A DNA stretch of 64,000 nt. Origin: Athripsodes cinereus (taxonomy: Eukaryota > Arthropoda > Insecta > Trichoptera > Leptoceridae). This document shows positions 55,750 to 64,000 of this stretch, in pieces. The DNA is taken from positions 2,356,001 through 2,420,000 of the forward strand of contig OX388320.1 in the NCBI GenBank assembly GCA_947579605.1, read 5' to 3'. Positions within the stretch are counted from its first letter, which is position 1. Every line of letters begins with the position of its first letter. A program made the position numbers and the translations under genes. The notes under the pieces are model-generated. The model saw only the letters and a program-made list of their open reading frames with translations. It did not search any database and was not told the DNA's origin.

Positions 55750-55975
55750 TAACATCATCATCATCATCTCGCCCTCAACGCTCCTCTCGGGAGCACAGGG
55801 CAGAAACCAGCCTCCTCCATTCAGAGCGTCTCTGCGCCAATTGCGTCACCTCTTTCCACGACATTCCCTGCGCTCTGATATCATTGTCATAGGAACGATG
55901 TATTGTGAAAGAGGGGCGCCCGGGCCGACGGAACCCTTGCGGACGGAAGAACAGTGCTCTTTTTGGCCAGTTAGT
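55750..55975 (-). pseudogene. LINE 3' end (SWKEVTQLAQ family), best copy
   Basis: Minus-strand frame of 68 codons: KRALFFRPQGFRRPGRPSF, then IRAQGMSWKEVTQLAQRRSE and WRRLVSALCSREER, stop. This is a LINE ORF2 C-terminal pattern. It ends in a (GATGAT)n tail, seen as repeated atc at 55756-55768. Severely 5'-truncated. Confidence 0.75.
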
Positions 55976-56196
55976 TAACAAGTTAACACAATTTAATTTG
56001 TTTCAAATACATAAACTGCAGGTTCCATACAGATTAAGTCCGAAAGGTCAAAATTGTATTTGTTACTATGGTTACTGATAGACTATTTTTTCGTGATAAT
56101 TTAAAGAGACTTTTCATTTTTATGGAACCAGCCGTCAAACTAATAAACTTTAAATATTCTATATTTTCAAGTGTAACTTTGTGGAAATACATTATA

Positions 56197-56392
56197 AAAG
56201 ATAATATTTAAATTAAAACACTGTTTAATTCCACTATAAGATTGCTTTAATTAAAACGTTTTCGACTACAATGTAGTCATCATACTAGTATTGTGTTATT
56301 ACTGATGATGACTACATTGTAGTCGAAAACGTTTTAATTAAAGCAATCTCATAGTGGAATTAAACAGTGTTTTAATTTAAATATTATCTTTA
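56197..56392. mobile_element. Foldback element 3, about 196 bp
   Basis: Near-perfect palindrome (arms about 56197-56283 and 56308-56392) with subterminal taaaacactgtttaatt and central acgttttcgactaca. The right arm holds CTGATGA (56302-56308), T, GACTAC/GTAGTC with a 3-nt loop (56310-56324) and GAAA (56325-56328). Confidence 0.88.
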
Positions 56393-56439
56393 ATAAACTT
56401 TATTTTTTTCTATCTATCAATAGCATTTCTCCAATCTGT

Positions 56440-56515
56440 CAATAAAATATTAGAAATTCAAGATAGGTGACATACTTCATCGCTGCAATGAAGATGTCGT
56501 ATACTATGTATTTTA
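56440..56515 (-). repeat. SINE-A fragment
   Basis: Antisense centre of the family (aattcaagataggtgacata). Confidence 0.5.
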
Positions 56516-56545
56516 CGTAATTCAAATTCAAAATTCAAATTCAAA

Positions 56546-56628
56546 TATTTTTATTTAAATAAAATTTACAATTTAATAATATTACATACACACCCTATCA
56601 CTAAAAAAAACACATTTATTACATATTT
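56546..56628. repeat. Interspersed repeat H, copy 2
   Basis: Direct match, with few changes, to 1736-1815. Confidence 0.55.
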
Positions 56629-57547
56629 GACCCTCAAAATTTGACCCTCAAAATTGAGCAGTGCTCGTGCTTTGAGGGTTTAAACATATTTCATATAATT
56701 TACATAAAACAATAGCGCTCACCAAACAACAATAAAAATAAACACATAATATCTACAATACAAATAGCAACCAAATACAGTTTCTTAACAAAACTCAACA
56801 ACAGAGCAGTAATGTTCTGCAAGTGTCTACCTCTTATTGGAAACTCGAAAATTTTAATGAAAAATGTATGAGTTTTATTCATCACTGAATATTTTTTATT
56901 GATATAATTATATTTTTTTTTGTATACTTTTTGACGTAGAGCTAAAAAAATGTGAAACTTTTGGTATATATTTAGCGATGGTAAGCATAGCCAAAGATTT
57001 TAATGACTTTTTAATGCATTTTTAAAATCTGCGGACCACAGTTGCAGATTCCCTGTTTGACAATATAAAAGAAAAACCCACTCAACGAATGAAATATTTT
57101 AAAAGCAAAACCCTGTCGCAATGGTGACGTAACGCAGAATATGATGTATGTCCTTAGTCCTTACCACCAAACACATCTAGTGTTGTATAAAAGCAGTTGA
57201 CAGTTGGGTCTTTGGATAAGTGGACGCTCTACTGGTGTGACCGAGTGGCGTAACACTCAATCAATGGCATTTCACAGATATAAATAAAATCAAAATTCAT
57301 TTTCATTTCGGTGAAATGTTCAAACGTGTTAATAGGGTTCTGTGTTTCTAAAACTTTGTTTTAAAAACATCAAGTTCCAAAAAGTATAAGTTTATGTAAT
57401 GAAATTTTTGTATTTGATTATAAATCACACGTCAAATACTACATAAATAAATGGCAAATAAGTAAAATTATTTCCCAAAATTAACGTTTTTTTAGAATAG
57501 TTTATACTAAGAAATAACGAGCTTTTGTTTATTACCAAGAAATGAAG
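56629..57547. other. Non-coding stretch
   Basis: AT-rich; a short local duplication tttgaccctcaaaatt at 56627-56657. No gene is supported. Confidence 0.45.
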
Positions 57548-57765
57548 TATCATCATCATCGTCGCTCTCAACGCACCTCTCGGGAGCACAGGGCAGAAAC
57601 CAGCCTCCTCCATTTAAAGCGACTCTTCGACAATTGCGTCACCTCCTTCCACGACATTCCAAGCGCTCTGATATCTTTGTTATTGGAACTGTGTATTTTG
57701 AAAGAGGGGTCCTCGGAATCTTTCGGAATCCTTGTGGACGGAAGAACAGTGCTCTTTTTTGTCAA
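57548..57765 (-). pseudogene. LINE 3' end (SWKEVTQLAQ family), third copy
   Basis: Minus strand: MTKKSTVLPSTRIPKDSEDP, then LGMSWKEVTQLSKSRFKWRR and LVSALCSREVR, with a (GATGAT)-type tail (catcatcatcg at 57550-57560). The plus-strand 127-codon frame here is its shadow. Confidence 0.72.
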
Positions 57766-58544
57766 CTATCAATGGGCATTTGCAGATCATGACCCAGTCA
57801 GGACCATCGTCTCTCCTGTATCACGGAGAATACAAATCTTTGCTGGGTTTGAAGTATTCAGTGGAAAAAATATATTATATTTTCAATCATTTTTTTTGGG
57901 AGTTCGTAAAGTATCTGAGAATTAAAAAATCTGTTAATATTTCAAACGTCAAACAAAAGAATTCAAACGTCCGGTGAAACTCAGCTAATGCTCAATTAGA
58001 TGTTTGAAATCAAAATATCATGGATTCAATAAAATGTTGAATATTTTTTTCACCCAGTATACGCGATTTCGTGTAGCTTGGATTGTTTTTTGGAATTGAA
58101 AATTATATCGCATTTATATAAGATATCTTTAAGGTATTGATTGCTAGAATTACATAGAATCGGTAATGCGCTTTAATTTTTACCAATATTCTAATATTTA
58201 CTATCTTACTGAACGTTTGAATGTTTCTAATATTCTGTAGACATATAGATTTTTTTTAATTGAAATACGGTAATCTGGGAAAATACCATCGTACGGAAAA
58301 CTTACAAAAAAAACTACAATGAATTGTAAGTTTTCTACGGTAAAATTATATTAAGACTTAAGTTTTTTCTATTATAACAGAGTTCTTGTGTATGAATATT
58401 CTTTTCTTGTACACGCCGAAAGAGAAAGATTTCTCTTCAAAGGGGATGAGAGAAGAAAATTTATGAGGAAAAATTTAATTTAATACAAAAGAAACAGAAA
58501 TAATATTTCCACTTACATAATTATTTTAATGTGGAATAGAACAT
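57766..58544. other. Non-coding stretch
   Basis: A small inverted pair, ggaaaacttaca and tgtaagttttct, lies at about 58296-58338. Nothing else is seen. Confidence 0.4.
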
Positions 58545-58830
58545 GTTTCCCACACTTTTCTGAAGTTTTTGAGTGTCCTGTAAAAGGTTGATATTCGAAA
58601 AAAATCACGTTTACAACTTTTGACATATTCAACTCAACAATGATAAATGTCTTATTTTTTATAGTAAACTAATTATGTGTTACCATCTCTGCGTTACGTT
58701 CGAATACAGCCACTCTTTTCTATAAAATTTCGTCCTGTAAAAGACGGGCTCTAAAAATATCAGTTGTAAGACATTCAGCATTTTCAATTCAACAGTTACG
58801 AAGTATGCCACTTATCCCAAATATATTTAA
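58545..58830 (+). repeat. SINE-A remnants
   Basis: Two decayed sense pieces (tgagtgtcctgtaaaagg at 58570; cctgtaaaagacgggctc at 58735), perhaps one duplicated or split copy. A 3' scrap (tggcacagagaagacaac) follows at 59048-59125. Confidence 0.5.
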
Positions 58831-59970
58831 TTTAATTTGATGTGTGTGATAATCTATATTGATAAGTTTAGTCGAACCTCCTGAATATTAGTAAAACCCT
58901 ATAATCCCTCAAAACACAAATTCTGCTCAATTTTGTGAGTAAAATAGATAGATATTATAAAAATTGTATTATATTATTAATAGTGTTTATTGCATTTATA
59001 TATTTTATGTGTTTTGAATTTGAAATTGAATTTGTATTGCTTTTTTGTGGCACAGAGAAGACAACTTGTTGTTTGCAGTTAATCTACTTGCTACCCCAAT
59101 TATGGAAGATGTGTGATGGTGTAGATTGGTATAAAAATATAATTCACAGAGGTACGCAATAAAAACAATGGCATCTTTTAAATCATATACGTTTTAAAGC
59201 GAAATATACACAAATATATCACATTGCATACTTACAAGTTACATGTATGTATGTACAATTTATAATAAAAGAAATAAGAGAAGTCTGAAATATGAGATTA
59301 TAACATTTCAGTTTTCTCGTTTTATTTATTTAGCATGTGCGCTTAAAGAATGATAACATTATACCTCTTCAAATTTAATTATTATTACAGAAATAAAAGT
59401 AAAAATAATTTAATGCTTTTTATCTACCTGAGAATAAAAAATCAATTTGTGTACTTACACGTTTCTAAGTAAATACACATTTAGAGATAAAATAAATTTT
59501 AAGGGAACAATTTTATATCTTGTCTTTCCTTTCCGCTTGTGTTCGTTCATTCGTTCTGTCTTTACCCTTCAGTGTTCCTTGGAGAACAGGAATTATAGAT
59601 GAATTGTTAATTAGTATTGTTTTGTTTTTTATTAAGATTTTTATTTCTCTGCAGGTTTATATATTGTATTTTTAATTTTTTATATCTTTGAAATTATATT
59701 AAATGATATTTTTCAGTGCTAACTTATGAAAGTTTATTTTTACTTTTATCAAAATGTTTTAATTAAAAATGCTATAATATTCACTATATTTCACCAAAAA
59801 AAGAAAATAATAATGTTTTTAATTAAATAATTTTAACATACTTAACTTTTTTTTCACTCTACATGTGTACGTATTAATTTATTTTTAATTTTTGTACCTT
59901 TAATGTAAGAATTATTTATATCTTACAAATTGTTCATATCTTACATGTTAAAAAGGGATTTGCAGTAAAT
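58831..59970. other. Non-coding stretch
   Basis: Very AT-rich, no supported gene; includes the SINE-A 3' scrap noted just before. Confidence 0.45.
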
Positions 59971-60249
59971 GAATAAATATATTATCCCGTGGAGCACCCG
60001 GTAAAGAATTGGTCTCCCACTCTTCTGCGTAAGTTTTCGAGTGTCCTGTAAAAGGCAGGTGTTCGAAAAAATTAAGACATTGTACATCTCAAATTCAGCG
60101 ATGAGGTTTGCCACCCATCCTGAATGTCTTGATTTTATATTGGCACGAAGAGGACAGTTTGCATGTTACTTACATGCAGCTGATCTGTTGGCTACCCCAC
60201 TTGTGGGATATGCCGTGATGGTATAGTAGTAGTAGTAGAATAAATATAT
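59971..60249 (+). repeat. SINE-A, full length with perfect target duplication
   Basis: The element 59983-60237 (255 bp) runs from tatcccgtggagcacccgg to (TAG)4. Exact 12-bp duplication gaataaatatat at 59971-59982 and 60238-60249. One of the youngest copies. Confidence 0.93.
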
Positions 60250-60448
60250 ACATAAATTAATATTCACCTCAAAGAGCTTTGCAAAAAGCAATGTCGCGTT
60301 ACATGTCAGAGTGATTGGGGTTTTAAAATTGTGTAATATTAAATCAGAATTAAGTTTCGTACTAGGATAGTTCAATTAAAAATTAAAATTTTTACCATTG
60401 CCGATTAGTTTCCAATATTTTAATTTCTTCCAATAATTAACTTCTCTT

Positions 60449-60672
60449 ATTTACAAATAATTAATAACACTGTTATATTTTCACTATATTTAATTTCAAC
60501 TCTTACGTTAAATTTTTTTATACTTTTATTAATAAAAAATTTGTTTTCAAAGTCTATTATTTTGCCTAATCCCTTATGGGTATTTTGGGCTGTGATCTTA
60601 AATACCTAACATTACAATATAGTGGAATGAAATATAGTGAAAATATAACAGTGTTATAAATTATTTGTAAAT
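60449..60672. mobile_element. Foldback-like element 4
   Basis: Inverted arms 60449-60492 and 60631-60672 share aataacactgttatattttc with the ends of foldback 1. The centre is unrelated and lacks the hammerhead-like core. Confidence 0.6.
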
Positions 60673-61160
60673 TATTTAATATGAATTTTCACAGTGTAAA
60701 CACTAACACCCTTCAACAATGAATTGACTTATCTTATAATTCTATACAATTCCTTTTTATCTTTTTCTCCAATATGAAAAACACTTTATTTCTCAAATAT
60801 GGGAACAAAATGATAACATAGTCTACAGGAACATACCCACTAATCTTTGTCGCCATTACTAAGATTTACTCTTAAAAGTTCCTCGAGGGAACAAAAGGTA
60901 GACCAATCAAAATTCTATGAAGAAGAGATTCAAATACATATTAAAAGTATTATTCTTAAATTTGAACCACAAAAAATAATATTTCAAACAAATTTACAAT
61001 TCTCAAGCAATGTCGCATAAAAACAAGCTATCAAATAGCACTAATAAAAAAAAAATTCTGCCTTGAGCTTATTTTTAAAGTGAGCATTTTTATTAGGTTA
61101 TATCAGTTCTATTTATTTATAAACTTATACGGGAAACTTAAAATAGTAGTATTATAGATA
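60673..61160. other. Non-coding stretch
   Basis: AT-rich, nothing supported. Confidence 0.4.
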
Positions 61161-61164
61161 TGAA

Positions 61165-61336
61165 AAAATTAAGACATTTTACATCTTAAATTCAATGATG
61201 AGGTTTGCCACCCATCCTGAATGTCTTGTTTTTATATTGGCACGGAGAGGACAGCTTGCATGTTTTATATGCAGCTGGTCTGCTGGCTACCCCACTTGTG
61301 GGATATGCCGTGATGGTATAGTAGTAGTAGTAGTAT
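61165..61336 (+). repeat. SINE-A copy, 5' truncated
   Basis: Sense from aaaaattaagacattttac to (TAG)5; near consensus. Confidence 0.88.
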
Positions 61337-61387
61337 AGATATGAAATAACTGTTACATCACTATCTGGCTTTTCAAACTTGTTGTTT

Positions 61388-61490
61388 AAAAATCACGACA
61401 CAAGCTTTTAATAGCTTACTGTGAAAGGTGTATAAGGTTGTATTTGGGTTTAAACAAACAAAACCAGATATATCTTTAAAAAAAATGTTA
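61388..61490 (+). repeat. SINE-B fragment
   Basis: cacgacacaagcttttaat, ggttgtatttgggttta and A-tail; head missing. Confidence 0.75.
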
Positions 61491-61544
61491 ATAGAGAAAT
61501 TTAAATAAGCTCATGGTCTATTTAAATTTCTTGATTAAGATAAG

Positions 61545-61850
61545 TTATTTGGAAGACATCGCTTTTTATCGATAAACTCATCCTCTGTGCATTGAATTGT
61601 ATAGCTGATATTTTTATTATATATTCTAACCAATGTACAGTGAAGATTAAAATAAATCAATAAATAAACCTTAAGTAAAGGTAGAGAATTGATTTTTAAC
61701 ATAATTTACATATGTTATTTCTTTTTGTATACCTACCTATTGTTTTTCTCTTTATGCATTATTTCTCTTGACCGTTCCTTTTTATTTGTATTATTTGTAA
61801 AGGCTGATACAGCCGTTTATTATGTAAATAAATAAATAATTTGATTAATT
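61545..61850 (+). repeat. LINE tail L1 copy and a second LINE tail
   Basis: tttatcgataaactcatcct, then gtacagtgaagattaaaat (to about 61670). A separate ggctgatacagccgtttat + (AAAT)n block lies at 61800-61840. Confidence 0.55.
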
Positions 61851-61937
61851 AATCTACATTTAAATTAAATTTGATACAATGTTCTTAAAACTAGATAAAT
61901 TATTAGTATTAAGATAAGTATATTATTAAATACTTAC

Positions 61938-62072
61938 AATTTGTCGTTGTACACTGGTCATAAACGTTATTGCACAAAGCAATGAAATCTTGAAATATTA
62001 ACTCACAAACTACACTTATACTACTTGTGGCTTTCAGTAAAATAACGTGGCTTAATACAATAGCCTGAAACT
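61938..62072 (-). other. Dop2R: Candidate distal 5'UTR exon
   Basis: On the minus strand the segment begins at an Inr-like TTTTTCAGTT (A at 62072) and ends at AAATT|GTAAGTATT (donor 61932-61937). It carries one ATG near 61957, closed soon after if spliced to the exon at 39828. It is on the receptor strand with no other gene between, so it may be the first exon of that gene. This is an inference from signals only. Confidence 0.4.
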
Positions 62073-62111
62073 GAAAAAGCTCCCGAGAGCCGCTGAAACC
62101 ATCCTCTTATA
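62072..62111 (-). promoter_or_regulatory. Candidate TATA promoter
   Basis: Minus strand GTATAAGAGG (TATA at 62104-62111) lies in a local GC-rich patch with gtgcacgtgacgagaggg just upstream. The TCAGT Inr is 39 bases downstream of the first T, a little far. A start near 62081 would fit the usual spacing better. Confidence 0.4.
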
Positions 62112-62974
62112 CGCCCTCTCGTCACGTGCACCTCCTTCTAATAATTTTATTGCAAACCCTCATGAGAAATCAAAAGACTTTTAATTTTATTCTTATTTCT
62201 TCTACTCAATTTCTCAGATTCTCAAGCACAATACAAATTGTATAAGTATTGGTACAAATATCAAATGTCAAAGCTCGAGTGACTTTGTAAATTTGTATCT
62301 ATTAAATAAATTCGTTTTGAATATTATTTTAACTTGATAAATACGGGAACTAAGTTATAAACTTTTACTTTATTTACAATTTATTTTACATACCTATATT
62401 TTTTGCCATTAGTTAACTTTCAGGTCTATATTTTGAATAATATAAAACTAAGGTTTTATATAAAAATCTACATAGGATTTACACTATAAATTGTATGATC
62501 TACTTATTTATTTCTGCTGATTTTTATTAACATAATATGGTTTCTATTTATTTATTTATTTATTATTTACAAACTCAGTATTTTTTTTTTATTTTTTACA
62601 AATTTAATAATCGTTTTAAACTAAAATTTTATGCAAAAGTAGATATTACCAAGTATGGTGAAATATATTTTCAATAAACTCAAAAAGTTTATCAACTCTG
62701 TAAATATGGTACAATTATTCTAATTTGTCTAAAAATTTATGTAGTTATATTTTTACACCTTATTTTAACAATCAGAAGTTGTAATAGTTCTTAAAAAAAA
62801 CACTCATCACATTTTCAAAAAACAAAATTATGAAATACTAAAATTTTCAATTTCGAAAATTAGTATAATTTATCCATTCAATATGCAAATTTAATAACGT
62901 AAATTTCACTTTTATTTATACAATTGTCACAAAAATGTTGATATAATAAATGATGGAATTAGTAATAATATTAT
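62112..62974. other. Non-coding stretch
   Basis: AT-rich; nothing supported. Confidence 0.4.
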
Positions 62975-63190
62975 TTCGCGCTCTTTACGTGTTTACGAAA
63001 ATCGCGTCGGGGATGAAATTTTCAGCGGCGGTTGCGTCGTGACGCCTCTCTCGCGTCTTTCATCGGCGGCCGTCCGACGGAAACTGATCCATCAGAGGAA
63101 AAGTATCCGCGCAACAGCCTTGCTTGTCCCATGGGGTGAGCTACGGTAGTTAGTGAGGGAGGTTTGCCTTGCGTCTGCGCAACCAGGTAT
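62975..63190. promoter_or_regulatory. CpG-rich island, candidate promoter region
   Basis: An island of high GC and many CpG in otherwise 25-30% GC DNA. On the minus strand TCAGTT (A+1 at 63085) is followed by AGACG at 63058-63054, exactly +28 to +32, a full DPE match. On the plus strand AACCAG|GTATGT at 63181-63192 is a good donor. Frames are short on both strands, so it is probably promoter or non-coding exon. It could belong to the dopamine receptor gene (minus) or to a gene to the right (plus). Confidence 0.45.
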
Positions 63191-63280
63191 GTAAGATTAT
63201 GAGAGACAGTGGTTACATATATTAATAATGTATCGTATTACTTGTATACTGAAAAGAAAACACCTGGTTTTTCAAAAGCA

Positions 63281-63318
63281 ATAATATTTGCCATCATATT
63301 ATGATGGCAAATATTTAT
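63281..63318. repeat. Short perfect palindrome
   Basis: aatatttgccatcat and its reverse complement are separated by att; a 17-bp stem hairpin. Confidence 0.7.
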
Positions 63319-63466
63319 TATATCTTCAAAGAATCAAATATATTTGCGGAAGTTATGATTCGAAAAGCATGAAGACGACTGTGAGCATAAGACTTTGATA
63401 TTTACTAAAGTAAGTAAAATAGACTTACCTAAGTCTAGCGAGGCAGTAATTTCCATTAATTATAAG

Positions 63467-63940
63467 TAGTGATGTGAGAAGAGAAAATTCTCCAAAGAAA
63501 TTTCTCGAGAACGAGAAATTTCTCCTCTGAGGGAAGAGAAATTTCTCTCCATATTTTTTCTTAGTGGTATTATGACTCCTCGCCCAGTACACTTCGCAGC
63601 CAACCTGATTAATCCAAAAATTTGTGGGGCTGATTAAGGCCCAAATCAGAGGTTATTAACACTTTTTTCCATGTACGTACCTGCAATTTTACTAAACTTA
63701 AATATGGGCATGTAGGGTGTCAAACATCAAGATTTTGCATCACTTTTTTCTATGTAGGTACCTAACATTTTTTTTTGTTTCCATAATTAATTGTAGCCAT
63801 ATTGGTGATAAATTATCTCAACATTTGTACATTGTTGTTGATTGATTGAATAAAGTATTTATTATTATTTTACTGTTAAATAAAAAATAAAAAAAATTCT
63901 CTACTTCGAGAATACTTTACTGATTCTACTGTGTTTTATG
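63467..63940. mobile_element. hAT-like MITE (TAGTGATGTGAG family), second copy
   Basis: Opposite orientation to 4184-4694. It starts tagtgatgtgagaagag and keeps the gagaaatttctc palindromes, cagcccc region and ttaattgtagccatattgg. The right end is eroded near 63940, so no target duplication can be read. Confidence 0.75.
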
Positions 63941-64000
63941 TGATATACTTGTGTTGGTATGTGGTGTGGGATTTGTGATGTGTGTGGTTGAGGGATGTGT
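63941..64000. other. GT-rich window end
   Basis: Irregular TG/GTGTG-rich sequence reaching the window edge. Nothing more can be said. Confidence 0.5.

Noticed and set aside
57542..57925. 127-codon plus-strand frame as a gene
   Set aside because: Its first half is the reverse strand of a LINE 3' end and the rest has no recognisable feature.

Overview
The window looks like AT-rich, intron- or intergenic-type DNA from an insect, most likely a moth or butterfly. The reasons are an insect-type D2-like dopamine receptor exon, a dense load of short non-autonomous transposons, and LINE 3'-end peptides of the kind common in lepidopteran assemblies. The order is an inference; nothing here is diagnostic on its own. 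A 200-N assembly gap lies at 12938-13137.

Only one host gene is clearly visible, on the minus strand. A large coding exon (38613-39638, possibly extending as 5'UTR to 39828) encodes the start, the long Asn-rich extracellular tail, TM1 and TM2 of a D2-like dopamine receptor (Dop2R), and ends at a clean GTAAGT donor. No later exon is visible between 1 and 38,600, so that whole stretch is probably intron. Upstream on the same strand there is a TATA box, an Inr-like TCAGT and a GTAAGT donor (61932-62111), which would suit a distal non-coding first exon. A CpG-rich island follows at about 62975-63190, with a minus-strand Inr and a correctly spaced DPE match.

The other large coding unit is a nearly pristine Ty3/gypsy LTR retrotransposon on the minus strand (13142-18159) with gag, pol and two LTRs that differ only by one 8-bp indel. 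Gag and Pol are joined by a canonical -1 slippery heptamer directly before the gag stop. The sequence at the primer-binding position is not an obvious tRNA match. It is complementary to a segment inside the element's own LTR, and the match stops exactly at the LTR border, which points to Tf1-like self-priming. This is the most interesting feature of the window.

Nearly everything else is repeats. A SINE-like family with a (TAG)n tail (here SINE-A) is present in about 27 full or partial copies, two of them with perfect 12-bp target duplications. Three tRNA-derived SINE families (B, C, D), several LINE 3' ends, hAT-like MITEs with 8-bp target duplications, a PIF/Harbinger-like MITE, and a set of near-perfect foldback elements at 53-61 kb are also present. 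Several insertions are nested, which gives a relative chronology. Two of the foldbacks carry a motif resembling the hammerhead ribozyme core. Tandem arrays include a degenerate 31-bp array at 23.2-23.85 kb, a 41-bp minisatellite at 40.6 kb and a 354-bp tandem duplication at 37 kb.
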